A DNA stretch of 64,000 nt from Streptosporangium sandarakinum (GTDB lineage: Bacteria; Actinomycetota; Actinomycetes; Streptosporangiales; Streptosporangiaceae): the NCBI RefSeq assembly GCF_013409935.1, contig NZ_JACCCO010000001.1, positions 992,001-1,056,000 of the forward strand, given 5' to 3'. Position 1 is the first letter of the stretch. The number at the start of each line of letters is the position of its first letter. The notes beneath the pieces were generated by a model that worked only from the letters and a program-made list of their open reading frames with translations, was not told the origin of the DNA and made no database searches. Position numbers and translations under genes: made by a program. Shown piece after piece: positions 1-9,350 of this stretch.

Positions 1-161
1 TCGTCCTCGCGGTCCTGGACCGCGCCGGGACGCTCCTCCCCCGTCCGCCGCGAGTCGTCGAACTCCTCGTACTCCTCGTCGGAATAGCTGTCGTATCTGT
101 CGTAGCGGTCGTCCTCCACAAGACCGAGGTAGACCGCCATCTTGCGCATCGCGCCGGCCAT
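1..161 (-). CDS. sepF: Cell division protein SepF (N-terminal part, runs off window)
   Basis: The reading frame starts at ATG 161 behind a GGAGGAAG ribosome-binding site and leaves the window at base 1. The first residues (MAGAMRKMAVYLGLVEDD) are the conserved N-terminal amphipathic segment of actinobacterial SepF, followed by an acidic, Asp/Glu/Tyr-rich linker. SepF is a membrane-tethered protein that binds the C-terminal tail of FtsZ and anchors the Z-ring in bacteria lacking FtsA. Its place after ftsZ and yggS is the usual actinobacterial order. The C-terminal SepF core domain is outside the window, so only the N-terminus is supported here. Confidence 0.9.
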   Translation of the reverse strand, partial: MAGAMRKMAVYLGLVEDDRYDRYDSYSDEEYEEFDDSRRTGEERPGAVQDRED

Positions 162-281
162 CGCTGCTTCTTCCTCCGCCTTACTTCGCTTTGCCTGGGG
201 CGGTAGCCGCACCCCCTTGGAGCTCACCACCGATCGACCTCTATCCGGGTACGCGGACGCCAAGGTCCACTTGAAGGGACA

Positions 282-986
282 TTACCTGACCAAGGGCTTC
301 CGGCGACCGAGCAACGCCGTACCGACACGCAGGTGTGTCGCGCCGTTGGCGATGGCCTCCGTCATATCGCCGCTCATCCCCGCCGATATGACGTCCGCCC
401 CCGGGTGGGTCTTCCGTACGGCCTCCGAGATCTCCCTCAGCCGGGCGAAGGCCCGGGCCGGGTCCCCGCCCAGCGGCGCGACCGCCATCACCCCGCCCAG
501 CCTCAGCCCGCCGGTCCCGGCGACCGCGTCGGCGAGCGCCGGGACCTCCTCCGGCAGCGCGCCACCGCGTCCGGGATCGCCGTCCAGGGCGACCTGCACC
601 AGACAGGTGACCTCCCGGCCCGCCCGGACCGCCTCCCGGCCCAGCGCGGACACCAGCCGGAGCCGGTCCACCGAGTGGACGACGTCGGCGTAGGAGACCA
701 CCGAGCGGGCCTTGTTGGTCTGCAACTGGCCGATGAAGTGCCAGGTCAGCCCCAGGTCGGCGCATTCGTGCGCCTTGGCCGAAGCCTCCTGGTCGCGGTT
801 CTCCCCCACGTCGGCCACCCCCAGCTCGGCCAGCAGCCGCACGTCGGAGGCCGGGTAGGTCTTGCTCACCGCGACGAGCGTCAGCTCCTCGCGCCTGCGG
901 CCGGCGGCCCGGCATGCCTCGGCGATGTCCGCCTCGACCCTGGCCAGACCGGCCGCGATCTCTTCACGTCGCGTTGTATCCGTCAC
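282..986 (-). CDS. yggS: YggS/YlmE family pyridoxal-phosphate homeostasis protein
   Basis: An alanine-racemase-like TIM-barrel protein of about 234 residues that binds PLP through the lysine in the VAVSKTYPA motif near the N-terminus; the GENRDQEA and WHFIGQLQTNK motifs and the C-terminal SAGMSGDMTEAIANGATHLRVGTALLG stretch (read as separate short blocks) are typical of the family. YggS proteins buffer free PLP and amino-acid pools. In Gram-positives the gene sits between ftsZ and sepF, as here. The GTG at 986 is preferred because family members begin about ten residues before the conserved block; a longer frame from 1049 is open but has no good ribosome-binding site. The GTG itself has GGCGGAG only two bases away, so the start is uncertain. 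Confidence 0.92.
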   Translation of the reverse strand: MTDTTRREEIAAGLARVEADIAEACRAAGRRREELTLVAVSKTYPASDVRLLAELGVADVGENRDQEASAKAHECADLGLTWHFIGQLQTNKARSVVSYADVVHSVDRLRLVSALGREAVRAGREVTCLVQVALDGDPGRGGALPEEVPALADAVAGTGGLRLGGVMAVAPLGGDPARAFARLREISEAVRKTHPGADVISAGMSGDMTEAIANGATHLRVGTALLGRRKPLVR

Positions 987-1077
987 TTCTCCGCCGCTCG
1001 AACCCCGACAAACCGGCGGAACCCATTCTTCCCTGTCACGGCCGGGCATCCCGCGGGCCCCCCGGCCGTGAGCAAAG

Positions 1078-2502
1078 TCACTTCAGGAAGTCGGGGACGT
1101 CGAGCTCCTCCTCCTGCTCCTCGAAGACCACCGGACGCCGCCGGGCGGTGTCCGGGATCCGCGCGGAGATGGGCGTGGGAGCGGGCGGTTCGGGCGCCGG
1201 GCGCGGGATCGACACCGGCGGGGCCGCCGGCTCCTCGACGCGCGGCGGCTCGTGCTGCTCGACCGGCGCGTGGGCGGGCGCGGCGGGCTGGACCGAGTGG
1301 ATCTGCTGGGCCGCCGGGGCCGGCGCGGGCGGGTGCTCGACCGCCGGGGCGGGCTGCGGCGGGGTCACCGGGCGGACCGGCGCGGGCGGGTGCTCGACCC
1401 TGGGCTCGGCCCGGAACTCCGGCCGCGGCTCGGCCTTCACCGTGGGCGCCGCCGGACGGGCCGGCGGAGCCGCCGCGGGAGCCGTGGCCGGACGAGCGGG
1501 CGGCTGCTGTTGCTGCGGCCGGGCCGCCTGCGGCACGGCCTTCTTCTCCTCCGCGGCGGGCTCGTCGAAGCCGGCCGCGATCACGGTGACGCGGACCTCG
1601 TCGCCGAGGGCGTCGTCGATGACCGTACCGAAGATGATGTTGGCGTCCGGCGCCGCCGCGTTGGAGACGAGCTGGGCGGCCTCGTTGATCTCGAACAGGC
1701 CGAGGTCGGAGCCGCCCGCGATCGACAGCAGCACGCCGTGCGCGCCGTCGATGCTGGCCTCCAGCAGCGGACTGGAGACGGCCATCTCCGCCGCCGCGAC
1801 CGACCGGTCGTCGCCGCGCGCGTGGCCGATGCCCATGAGCGCCGAGCCCGCGCCGGACATCACCGACTTCACGTCGGCGAAGTCCAGGTTGATCAGGCCG
1901 GGCGTGGTGATCAGGTCGGTGATGCCCTGGACACCGGAGAGCAGCACCTGGTCGGCCGCCTTGAAGGCGTCCAGCACGCTCACCTGCCGGTCGGAGATCG
2001 ACAGCAGCCGGTCGTTCGGGATCACGATGAGGGTGTCGACCTCCTCGCGCAGGGTCTCGATGCCCGCCTCGGCCTGCATCGCCCGGCGCCGGCCCTCGAA
2101 GCTGAACGGCCGGGTGACCACACCGATGGTCAGGGCGCCCAGGGATCGCGCGATGTTGGCCACCACGGGGGCGCCGCCGGTGCCGGTGCCGCCACCCTCA
2201 CCGGCGGTGACGAAGACCATGTCGGCGCCCTTGAGGACCTCTTCGATCTCCTCGCGGTGGTCCTCGGCCGCCTTGCGCCCGACCTCGGGGTTGGCGCCCG
2301 CGCCGAGGCCGCGGGTGAGCTCTCGCCCCACGTCGAGCTTGACGTCGGCGTCACTCATCAGCAGCGCCTGAGCGTCGGTATTGATGGCGATGAACTCGAC
2401 GCCCTTGAGTCCCTCCTCGATCATCCGGTTGACGGCGTTGACTCCGCCTCCGCCGATTCCTACAACCTTGATGACCGCGAGGTAGTTCTGCGGTGCTGCC
2501 AC
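1078..2502 (-). CDS. ftsZ: Cell division GTPase FtsZ
   Basis: Tubulin-like GTPase of 474 residues that polymerises into the Z-ring. The start is GTG 2502 (reads [20 protein letters not shown]), the almost invariant actinobacterial N-terminus, with GGAAAGG upstream; an open TTG-initiated extension to 2586 is rejected because it runs into the conserved promoter. The tubulin signature GGGTGTG lies at about residues 103-109, and the catalytic T7 loop region ([13 protein letters not shown]) is present. From about residue 320 comes a long Pro/Ala-rich disordered linker, then the C-terminal peptide ELDVPDFLK that binds SepF and other partners. The gene is separated from ftsQ by a promoter-containing gap, so it can be expressed apart from the mur genes. 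Confidence 0.98.
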   Translation of the reverse strand: MAAPQNYLAVIKVVGIGGGGVNAVNRMIEEGLKGVEFIAINTDAQALLMSDADVKLDVGRELTRGLGAGANPEVGRKAAEDHREEIEEVLKGADMVFVTAGEGGGTGTGGAPVVANIARSLGALTIGVVTRPFSFEGRRRAMQAEAGIETLREEVDTLIVIPNDRLLSISDRQVSVLDAFKAADQVLLSGVQGITDLITTPGLINLDFADVKSVMSGAGSALMGIGHARGDDRSVAAAEMAVSSPLLEASIDGAHGVLLSIAGGSDLGLFEINEAAQLVSNAAAPDANIIFGTVIDDALGDEVRVTVIAAGFDEPAAEEKKAVPQAARPQQQQPPARPATAPAAAPPARPAAPTVKAEPRPEFRAEPRVEHPPAPVRPVTPPQPAPAVEHPPAPAPAAQQIHSVQPAAPAHAPVEQHEPPRVEEPAAPPVSIPRPAPEPPAPTPISARIPDTARRRPVVFEEQEEELDVPDFLK

Positions 2503-2542
2503 GACGAGGGGCCTTTCCGCTCGTTGACTTGCAATTTCCCGC

Positions 2543-2560
2543 GGCACGGGGTCCCGTGCC
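2543..2560 (-). promoter_or_regulatory. Perfect hairpin in the ftsZ leader
   Basis: GGCACGGG and CCCGTGCC form an 8-bp perfect inverted repeat separated by only 2 bases, about 40 nt upstream of the ftsZ GTG and downstream of the likely transcription start. It would form a hairpin in the 5' untranslated RNA. It is not followed by a T-run, so it looks more like an mRNA-stability or protein-binding element than a terminator. Function is unknown. Confidence 0.5.
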
Positions 2561-2580
2561 GTCGCTTTCAAAACTCTCAC

Positions 2581-2609
2581 CCTCAAGTTGAGATTTAGAT
2601 TTATGTCAA
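2581..2609 (-). promoter_or_regulatory. Conserved ftsZ upstream promoter element
   Basis: On the minus strand TTGACA (2609-2604) is followed by an A/T-rich stretch rare in this window (TAAATCTAAATCTCAAC) and TTGAGG (2586-2581), with a 17-bp spacer. CTCAA-C-TTGAG at 2592-2582 is a small palindrome overlapping the expected -10. A similar TTGACATAA-N-CTAAA...CTTGAGG block precedes ftsZ in other actinomycetes (from memory). The -35 is good, but the -10 is far from TATAAT, so the exact promoter is uncertain. Confidence 0.55.
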
Positions 2610-2724
2610 CCTGAGGAGTGATACGGACAGTAGGAGTTACGCTCCGGGCGGGTCAACTAACCGGGCCCCAAGCGCGCCCGGCGTGTCGCGCGCTGTCCTT
2701 TTCCCGGCGCCCGCGGCGGGGACG

Positions 2725-3441
2725 TCACTTCACCGTCACGACCTCGGGTGAGCTCACGTCATAGGTGTCCGCCCGGCTCCTCAGGAGCGTGGCGAGGATC
2801 CGCGCCTTGTCCGCGGAACGGTCGCGCCCGCCCCACACCACCGTGCGGCCGTCCTTCAGCCGCAGCGAGACGGTCTCGGGCGAGGGCGCGGCCACCTCCG
2901 CGACCCGCCCGGCCAGGCTCCCCGGCAGCGCCCCGACCACGGCCAGCGCCGCGACGGTCGCCGGATCGCCCGCCCCCGGGCGGCCCACCCGCAGCGTCGG
3001 AAGGCCCGGCGGCGCGACGTCCCTGACCTCGATCACCACGCCGTGGCGGTCCACCAGCGCGGCGCGGTCCCCCTGCGGCACCACCGCCGCCGGCCTGCGC
3101 TCCACGACCCTGACCGCCAGCGTGCCCGGCCAGTCGCGGCTGACGGAGACCGACTCGACCCGGCGGATCGCGCCCACCTTCGCCTTGACCTCGGCCACGT
3201 CCACGGTGGCGAGCGGCCGGCCGGCGGCCACGCCCGTGGCCCGCCGGATCTCCTCGACCGGCAGGACCGCGTTGCCCGTCACCCGGATCTCCCGCACGCC
3301 GAGGACCGGTGAGAAGAACACCAGCCACACGACGCTGCCCACCACGCCCGCGGTGAGCAGTCCGAGGAAGGCCGTGCGCCAGACTCCGCTCAAAGGTCGC
3401 TCACCGCTCCCCGCTCGCTCCGCGGGCCGATCGTCCCTCAC
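2725..3441 (-). CDS. ftsQ: Divisome protein FtsQ/DivIB
   Basis: A bitopic membrane protein of 238 residues: short basic cytoplasmic tail, one transmembrane helix at about residues 22-44 (TAFLGLLTAGVVGSVVWLVFF), then a POTRA domain beginning LGVREIRVTGNAVLPVEEI and the FtsQ/DivIB beta domain. FtsQ scaffolds the FtsBL and FtsWI complexes at the septum. The only start codon between the upstream in-frame stop and the membrane helix, apart from a GTG at about residue 20, is GTG 3441. This codon and its GGAG ribosome-binding site lie inside an 88-bp tandem repeat, so the repeat supplies the translation signal and about the first 17 residues. Confidence 0.93.
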   Translation of the reverse strand: MRDDRPAERAGSGERPLSGVWRTAFLGLLTAGVVGSVVWLVFFSPVLGVREIRVTGNAVLPVEEIRRATGVAAGRPLATVDVAEVKAKVGAIRRVESVSVSRDWPGTLAVRVVERRPAAVVPQGDRAALVDRHGVVIEVRDVAPPGLPTLRVGRPGAGDPATVAALAVVGALPGSLAGRVAEVAAPSPETVSLRLKDGRTVVWGGRDRSADKARILATLLRSRADTYDVSSPEVVTVK

Positions 3442-3585
3442 GGACCACTCCGCTCCCGCATCCGGCTCGCTCCCGGCTCAAAGGTCGCTCACCGCTCCCC
3501 GCTCGCTCCGCGGGCCGATCGTCCCTCACGGACCACTCCGCTCCCGCATCCGGCTCGCTCCCGGCTCAAAGGTCGCTCACCGCTC
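3391..3585. repeat. 88-bp tandem repeat, about 2.2 copies, ftsQ 5' end to ftsQ-murC gap
   Basis: The unit beginning CAAAGGTCGCTCACCGCTCC starts at 3391, 3479 and 3567 (the third copy is only about 19 bp), giving an exact period of 88 bp. The two full copies appear identical. The core (CCGATCGTCCCTCACGGAC) contains a short GTCC/GGAC inverted repeat. A sequence sharing the same core recurs at 5084-5257. The first copy covers the ftsQ start codon. Confidence 0.95.
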
Positions 3586-3599
3586 TCCCCCTGCCCGGG

Positions 3600-5006
3600 T
3601 CACCGCGTGGCCAGCTCCGCCACGATCCGCGGGCCCAGCTCGGTCACGTCGCCCGCCCCCATGGTGAGCACGATGTCGCCGGCCCTGGCCCGCTCCGCCA
3701 CCAGGGCGGGGACGCTCTCCCGCTGCGGCGCGTAGCTCACCCGGTCCTCCGGGAGTGGCACCTTGCCCGCGACCAGGGCCCCGGAGACGCCCGGCTCGGG
3801 GTCCTCCCGCGCACCGTAGACGTCCAGGACGACCACCTCGTCGGCCAGGCCGAGGGCGGCGCCGAACTCGTCGGCGAAGAACCGCGTCCGGGAGTACAGG
3901 TGCGGCTGGAAGACCGCGATGACCCTGCCGGAGCCGGAGAAGGACGCCACCACGTCCCGTGCCGCGCGCAGGTCGGCCACCAGCTCGGTCGGGTGGTGGG
4001 CGTAGCTGTCGAAGACCGCGACCCCGCCGGCCTCGCCCTTGGCCTCGAACCGGCGCTTGGCCCCGGTGAAGGCGGCCAGGCCGTCGCGGATGTCGTCGAA
4101 GGAGATGCCCAGCTCGGCCGCGACGGCGATGACCGAGGCGGCGTTGAGGGCGTTGTGCCGGCCCGGTACGGCCAGCCTGACCCGGCCCAGGCCGCCGGCC
4201 GTGAAGGTGACGCCCAGGCCGTCCGGGGTGATGTCGCCCACCCGCAGGTCGGCGTCCTCGGTCTCGCCGTACGTGACGACCTTCAGGCCGCGGGCGCGGG
4301 CCACCGGCGCCAGGGCCGCGGAGCCCGGGTCGTCGGCGCAGAGCACCATGGTCCGGCCGACCCGCTCGACGAAGCGGGCGAAGCTGTCATAGACCGCGCG
4401 GGGATCGCCGTAGTTGTCCAGGTGGTCGGGCTCCACGTTGGTCACCACGGCGATGTCCGGGGCCAGCATCAGGAAGGAGCCGTCGCTCTCGTCGGCCTCG
4501 GCGACGAAGACCTCCCCGGCGCCCTCGTCGGCGCCCAGCCCGGTGGTCACCAGCTGCCCGCCGACGCAGTAGGACGGGTCGGCGCCGCACTTCTGCAGCG
4601 CCACCGTCAGCATCGACGTGGTGGTGGTCTTGCCGTGGGTGCCCGCCAGGGCGACGCCGGTCCGGCCCGCCATGACCGAGGCCAGCGCGGCGGCCCGCGG
4701 GATCACCCGCAGGCCCTGGCGCAGCGCCTCGCCCAGCTCCGGGTTGGAGTCGCGGATCGCGGTGGAGACCACGACCGTGTCGACGTTCTGGACGTGCGAG
4801 GCGGCGTGGCCGATGTGGACCCTCGCCCCCAGCCCCCGAAGCTCGTTGACCAGCTCGGAACCGCGGGAGTCGCTGCCGGACACCCGCACGCCGCGCTTGA
4901 GCAGGATGCGGGCGATGCCGGACATGCCGGCACCGCCGATCCCGATGAAGTGGACCCGCCCCAGGTCTTCGGCCGCGACCGGATCCACCAACTTGACCAG
5001 GCTCAT
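3600..5006 (-). CDS. murC: UDP-N-acetylmuramate--L-alanine ligase
   Basis: The first amino-acid ligase of peptidoglycan precursor synthesis, adding L-Ala to UDP-MurNAc in the cytoplasm with ATP. The 468-residue protein has the N-terminal UDP-binding loop FIGIGGAGMSG (about 20-30), the ATP-binding loop GTHGKTTTT (about 122-130), the central-domain signature TNVEPDHLDNYGD and the C-terminal Mur ligase domain (FQPHLYSRT). Length and motifs are complete. Both flanking gaps, to ftsQ and to murG, are filled by related tandem repeats rather than the tight overlaps seen elsewhere in this cluster. Confidence 0.98.
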   Translation of the reverse strand: MSLVKLVDPVAAEDLGRVHFIGIGGAGMSGIARILLKRGVRVSGSDSRGSELVNELRGLGARVHIGHAASHVQNVDTVVVSTAIRDSNPELGEALRQGLRVIPRAAALASVMAGRTGVALAGTHGKTTTTSMLTVALQKCGADPSYCVGGQLVTTGLGADEGAGEVFVAEADESDGSFLMLAPDIAVVTNVEPDHLDNYGDPRAVYDSFARFVERVGRTMVLCADDPGSAALAPVARARGLKVVTYGETEDADLRVGDITPDGLGVTFTAGGLGRVRLAVPGRHNALNAASVIAVAAELGISFDDIRDGLAAFTGAKRRFEAKGEAGGVAVFDSYAHHPTELVADLRAARDVVASFSGSGRVIAVFQPHLYSRTRFFADEFGAALGLADEVVVLDVYGAREDPEPGVSGALVAGKVPLPEDRVSYAPQRESVPALVAERARAGDIVLTMGAGDVTELGPRIVAELATR

Positions 5007-5083
5007 CGGCCGCTCACCACTCCCCGACTCCCATTCATCGGTCGTTCACCGGTCCCCGCCCAAAAGTCACTCACCGCTGCCCG

Positions 5084-5257
5084 CTCAAGGTCGCTCACCA
5101 CTCCTCGCTCACTTCGCGGGCCGATCGTCCCTCACGGACCACTCCGCTCCCTCGTCGGGTTCGCTGCCCGCTCAAGGTCGCTCACCACTCCTCGCTCACT
5201 TCGCGGGCCGATCGTCCCTCACGGACCACTCCGCTCCCTCGTCGGGTTCGCTGCCCG
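5084..5257. repeat. 87-bp tandem repeat, two copies, murC-murG gap
   Basis: Two copies of an 87-bp unit (starts at 5084 and 5171, beginning CTCAAGGTCGCTCACCACTC) fill the gap up to the base before the murG stop. The core CGCGGGCCGATCGTCCCTCA is shared with the 88-bp repeats near ftsQ, and degenerate fragments extend to about 5010. On the minus strand each unit carries a GGAG ... GTG that resembles a translation start, as used by ftsQ. Confidence 0.95.
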
Positions 5258-6343
5258 TCACTCCACGCCCCGCGCGATCCGCAGCACCCGCCGGGCCAGC
5301 GCCATGTCGGCGTCCTTGCGGCCCATCCGGGATGCGGCCTCCGACATGGAGACCACCCGCTCCGGGTCGGACAGCACGGGCAGCACGTTGTGGATGATCC
5401 ACTCCGCGTTCAGCTCGGCGTCGTCGACCAGCAGGCCACCCCCCGCCCGCACGATCGGCTCGGCGTTGAGCCGCTGCTCGCCGTTGCCGTGCGGGAGCGG
5501 GACGTACGCCGCGGGCAGGCCCACCGCGGTCAGCTCGGCGCAGGTGATGGCGCCGCCGCGGCACAGCGCGAAGTCGGCGGCGGCATAGGCGAGGTCCATC
5601 CGGTCGACGTACTGCAGCACGACGTACTGGGGGTCGCCGGGCGGCGGCTCCTCCTCCAGCGTGTTGTTCGGGCCGATGATGTGCAGCACCTGGATCCCCG
5701 CGCGGCGCAGCGCCGGGGCCGCGGCGAGGGCCGCCCGGTTGATCGAGCGCGCCCCCTGGGAGCCGCCGGTGACCAGCAGCGTCGGCAGGTCGGCCTCCAG
5801 ACCGAACCAGGAGCGCGCCTTGTCGCCCATGGACAGCCGGTCCAGCGAGGTGATCTCACGGCGGAGCGGGATCCCGATGTACTCGGCGCCGGACAGCGGC
5901 GTGTCCTGCTGGCCGATGAACACGTGGTCGGTCAGCCGCGCGCCCAGCCGGTTGGCCAGGCCGGGCCGCGGGTTGGCCTCGTGCACCACGATCGGCACGC
6001 CGCGGCGGCGCGCCCCGAGGTAGGCGGGGGTCGCGACGTAGCCGCCGAACCCGACGAGGACGTCGGCCCCGACCCGCTCCATGATGCCCGCCGCGGCGCC
6101 GATCGCGCCCGCCAGACGGCCGGGCACGGTCAGCAGCTGCGGGGTGAGCGACCGGGGCAGCGGTACGGCGGGCACGAGCTCCAGCTCGTATCCCCGGGCC
6201 GGCACCAGCCGCGTCTCCAGGCCGCGTTCGGTGCCGAGGCAGGTGATCCCGATGCCGGGATCGAGTTGGCGCAGCGCGTCGGCCAGGGCCAGCGCCGGTT
6301 CGATGTGACCAGCCGTCCCGCCGCCGGCGAGGACCACCCTCAT
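5258..6343 (-). CDS. murG: UDP-GlcNAc:lipid I N-acetylglucosaminyltransferase
   Basis: GT-B fold glycosyltransferase of 361 residues acting on the inner face of the membrane, converting lipid I to lipid II. The N-terminal glycine loop [15 protein letters not shown], the [14 protein letters not shown] region and the C-terminal donor-binding region ([30 protein letters not shown]) are present. The ATG at 6343 overlaps the ftsW stop by 4 nt (ATGA) and has GAAGGGA upstream. It is translationally coupled to ftsW, the flippase/polymerase-type partner of septal wall synthesis. Confidence 0.98.
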   Translation of the reverse strand: MRVVLAGGGTAGHIEPALALADALRQLDPGIGITCLGTERGLETRLVPARGYELELVPAVPLPRSLTPQLLTVPGRLAGAIGAAAGIMERVGADVLVGFGGYVATPAYLGARRRGVPIVVHEANPRPGLANRLGARLTDHVFIGQQDTPLSGAEYIGIPLRREITSLDRLSMGDKARSWFGLEADLPTLLVTGGSQGARSINRAALAAAPALRRAGIQVLHIIGPNNTLEEEPPPGDPQYVVLQYVDRMDLAYAAADFALCRGGAITCAELTAVGLPAAYVPLPHGNGEQRLNAEPIVRAGGGLLVDDAELNAEWIIHNVLPVLSDPERVVSMSEAASRMGRKDADMALARRVLRIARGVE

Positions 6344-7632
6344 GTCGGTCCCTTCACGTATCGTCTTCCGTTGGCCGGCCGCCGTGTGCGGGCCGGACCA
6401 CCCAGGCCAAGCCAGCTTAGGCCCCGCGCCGCCGGTCCCGGGCCACGCGCGGCCAGGGCCTCGCGCGCGCCGGGCTCCTGTTTGGCGAAGCTCAGCAGCA
6501 TCCCGAGGGCGGCGAGCGTGGGCAGCAGGGCCGACCCGCCGTAGGAGACCAGCGGCAGCGGGATGCCGGTGATGGGCACCACGCCGATCACCGCGCCGAT
6601 GTTGACGATCGCCTGCCCGACGATCCAGGCCACGATGGCGGCGGCGGCGAGCCGGACGAAGGCGTCCTTCACCCGGACGGCCACCCGCAGCCCGGCGTAG
6701 CCCAGCAGCCCGAAGAGGGCCACCACCACCAGGGTGCCCATCAGGCCGAGCTCCTCACCGATGATGGAGAAGATGAAGTCGCTCTCGGCGTGCGGGATCC
6801 AGCTCCACTTCTGCCGGCTGGAGCCCAGCCCCAGCCCGAACCAGCCGCCGCTGCCCATGGCGATCTGCCCCTGGACGGCCTGGTAGCCGGTGCTCTGCGC
6901 GTACTTCCACGGGTCCAGCCACGCCTCGACCCGGCCCAGGCGGTACCCCTCGGTGCTGATCATCACGACGGCCGCCAGCGCCGCGACGGCCAGGATGCCG
7001 CCGAACAGCCGCAGCGGCGCCCCGACCACCCACAGCAGGGCCAGGAAGATCATCATCAGCACGAGCGTGGTGCCGAGGTCGCTGCCCAGCATGACCAGCA
7101 GGGCCAGGATGACCGCGCCGGGTATGAGCGGGATGAACAGGTGGCGCCACTCCATCGTCCCGGAGCGCGCCCGGCGCGCCAGCAGGTCGGCCCCCCACAG
7201 CGCGAACGCGAGCTTGGCCGGCTCCGACGGCTGGATGGTCAGCTCGCCGATGTAGATCCACCGCTGTGCTCCGAGCTCCGACTGGCCGATGAACAGGACC
7301 AGGACCAGCCCCAGCACCGCCAGGACCATCAGCGGATAGCCCGCGAGCCGGAAGTACCGAACGGGGAGCCTCGAACAGATCCACATCAGCAGCAGCCCCA
7401 GGAGCATCGCGATGAGCTGCCGCCCGAACAGGGCGAACGCCGATCCCCTGGTTTGGAGCGCCTCGATGCTCGACGCCGACAGGACCATCATCAGCCCCAG
7501 AGCCATCAGCAGCGCGCTGACGCCTGCGAGCAGGTAGTACGAGAAGAGAGGGCGCCCCAACAGCTCCCTCACCCGCGCAAGCTGCTCCCGGGGAGTGTCA
7601 GAGTCCGCCGTTCGATCGGATCTGAAGATCAT
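6340..7632 (-). CDS. ftsW: Septal peptidoglycan glycosyltransferase FtsW
   Basis: SEDS-family integral membrane protein of 430 residues with about ten transmembrane helices. It polymerises glycan strands from lipid II together with FtsI. The first helix begins near residue 33 ([20 protein letters not shown]), and the conserved extracellular and C-terminal blocks are clear ([54 protein letters not shown]). The ATG at 7632 has only a weak ribosome-binding site. An A/T-richer patch upstream (7651-7690) may be an internal promoter, since this is the first sizeable non-repetitive gap in the cluster. Confidence 0.97.
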   Translation of the reverse strand: MIFRSDRTADSDTPREQLARVRELLGRPLFSYYLLAGVSALLMALGLMMVLSASSIEALQTRGSAFALFGRQLIAMLLGLLLMWICSRLPVRYFRLAGYPLMVLAVLGLVLVLFIGQSELGAQRWIYIGELTIQPSEPAKLAFALWGADLLARRARSGTMEWRHLFIPLIPGAVILALLVMLGSDLGTTLVLMMIFLALLWVVGAPLRLFGGILAVAALAAVVMISTEGYRLGRVEAWLDPWKYAQSTGYQAVQGQIAMGSGGWFGLGLGSSRQKWSWIPHAESDFIFSIIGEELGLMGTLVVVALFGLLGYAGLRVAVRVKDAFVRLAAAAIVAWIVGQAIVNIGAVIGVVPITGIPLPLVSYGGSALLPTLAALGMLLSFAKQEPGAREALAARGPGPAARGLSWLGLGGPARTRRPANGRRYVKGPT

Positions 7633-7910
7633 TCACCGCACCCCACGCAAGGCTAAAGAGATCAAATATCCATATTGACCGGTATGTCCGCGAATGATCC
7701 TATGAGTGAGCCAGGATCATGGTCCGAACGGCAGGAGAGCCGGTCGGCCACCGTACCCGGGTCGCCGTCGGCGACCGGTTCGACGGCGGCCGCCACGACC
7801 CGGCCCCCGGTCAGGACTTCGCCTTCGCCCCGGCCCTGGGCCGGTACGAGCGGATCGCCATCCGCCGGGCGAGCGTCGCGAGGACCCTGAGGATGTGGTC
7901 TCATGCGCTC
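7633..7910. other. murD-ftsW intergenic region
   Basis: 278 bp without a convincing gene. It contains an inverted repeat GGTCGCC-GTC-GGCGACC at 7760-7776 that could end the murD transcript, and an A/T-richer stretch at about 7655-7690 just upstream of ftsW that may hold a promoter (minus strand CAATATGGATATTTGAT). The short open frames here on both strands have no ribosome-binding site and no family resemblance I can recognise. Confidence 0.5.
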
Positions 7911-9350
7911 TCAGGACCCTCGCGGCCCGTTCAGCCGCTCCAGGACGGCCCTGGCGAACGCGGCCCCGCGGGCGCCGTAGTTCGGGAACATGTCGAGGGA
8001 GGCCCCCGCGGGGGCGAGCAGCACGGTGTCCCCGGGGGTGGCGAGCCGGGCGGCTTCGGTGACGACGCGATCCATGACCCCAGTGTCTTGCCCCGCCACC
8101 TCTACCACCGGGACATTCTCGGCGTGTCGCGCCAGAGCCTGCCGGATCCGCTCGCGGTCGGCGCCCAGCAGCACCGCGCCGCGCAGCCGCGGCGCGGCCC
8201 GCCGTACCAGGTCGTCGACGTCGGCGCCCTTGAGCTGTCCGCCGGCGACCCAGACGATCGAGGGGTAGGCGGCGAGCGAGGCGGCGGCGGCGTGCGGGTT
8301 GGTCGCCTTGGAGTCGTCGACGTAGTCGACGCCGTCCACGGTCGCGACGTGCGCGATGCGGTGCGGGTCGGGCACGAAGTCGGCCAGGCCCTGTCGTACG
8401 GCCTCCAGGGGCACCCCGTAGGAGCGGGCCATGGTCGCGGCGGCGAGCGCGTTGGCGACGTTGTGCGGCGCGAACGGCCGGATGTCGGCGAAGCCCGCCA
8501 GCTCGGCGGCCTCGCGCCGCGGGTCGGCGGTGAACGCCCGGTCCACCAGCAGGTCCTCGACCACGCCGACCTGTCCGGGCCGCGGCACGTCGAGCGTGAA
8601 GCCGACGACGCGGGCGGCCCCGCCGGCGTACGGCTCGGCCAGGCGGGCCGGCCACTCGTCGTCGGCGTTGCAGACCACCGTGCCGGCCCGCTCGAAGATC
8701 CGCCCCTTGTCCCGGGCGTACGCCTCCAGGGAGCCGTGCCAGTCGAGGTGGTCGGGCGCCACGTTGAGCACGGCGGCGGTGTGCGGGGCCAGGCTGGGCG
8801 AGCGGTGCAGCTGGAAGCTGGACAGCTCCACGGCCAGCACGTCCCAGGGCCCGCCGACGGCCTCCACGACGGGGGTGCCGACGTTCCCGGCGGCGAGCGC
8901 GCGGTGCCCGGCGGCGGCCAGCATGGCGGCGAGCATCCGGACCACGGTGGTCTTGCCGTTGGTGCCGGTCAGCGCGAGCCACGGCGCCGCGCCGGCCGGG
9001 CGCAGCCGCCAGCCGAGCTCGACCTCGCTGATCACCTCGATCCCGGCCGCCGCGGCGGCGGCCATCACGGGATGGTGCGGCGGCCAGCCGGTGGTGACGA
9101 CCAGGGAGGCGCCGGCGGGCACCCCGGCGGGCTCGCCGAACCGGATCTCGACCCCCAGCCCGGCCAGCTCCGCCGCGGCGGCCCTGGCCTGCTCGCCGTC
9201 GCGGCCCTCCAGGACGACGACCTTCGCGCCCCGCCCGGCCAGCACGCGGGCGGCGGCGGTCCCGGAGACGCCGAGCCCGGCGACGACGACCGTGCCCCCG
9301 ATGCCCCCGATGCCGGTGGGATCCGCGGCCGTCACGGCTTGGGCATCCAT
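7911..9350 (-). CDS. murD: UDP-N-acetylmuramoyl-L-alanine--D-glutamate ligase
   Basis: Adds D-Glu to UDP-MurNAc-L-Ala. From ATG 9350 the protein has about 479 residues with an N-terminal nucleotide-binding loop ([15 protein letters not shown]), the ATP loop GTNGKTT at about 129-135, [13 protein letters not shown] in the central domain, and a C-terminal ligase domain with [10 protein letters not shown] and [19 protein letters not shown]. The start overlaps mraY by 19 nt. A GTG at 9335 making a 4-nt GTGA overlap with the mraY stop is an equally possible start, giving a protein five residues shorter. Neither has a strong ribosome-binding site, consistent with translational coupling. Confidence 0.97.
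   Translation of the reverse strand: MDAQAVTAADPTGIGGIGGTVVVAGLGVSGTAAARVLAGRGAKVVVLEGRDGEQARAAAAELAGLGVEIRFGEPAGVPAGASLVVTTGWPPHHPVMAAAAAAGIEVISEVELGWRLRPAGAAPWLALTGTNGKTTVVRMLAAMLAAAGHRALAAGNVGTPVVEAVGGPWDVLAVELSSFQLHRSPSLAPHTAAVLNVAPDHLDWHGSLEAYARDKGRIFERAGTVVCNADDEWPARLAEPYAGGAARVVGFTLDVPRPGQVGVVEDLLVDRAFTADPRREAAELAGFADIRPFAPHNVANALAAATMARSYGVPLEAVRQGLADFVPDPHRIAHVATVDGVDYVDDSKATNPHAAAASLAAYPSIVWVAGGQLKGADVDDLVRRAAPRLRGAVLLGADRERIRQALARHAENVPVVEVAGQDTGVMDRVVTEAARLATPGDTVLLAPAGASLDMFPNYGARGAAFARAVLERLNGPRGS

Noticed and set aside
7662..7904. Small genes on either strand between murD and ftsW
   Set aside because: Frames of about 70-80 codons on both strands overlap each other, have no ribosome-binding site and encode only composition-biased peptides.
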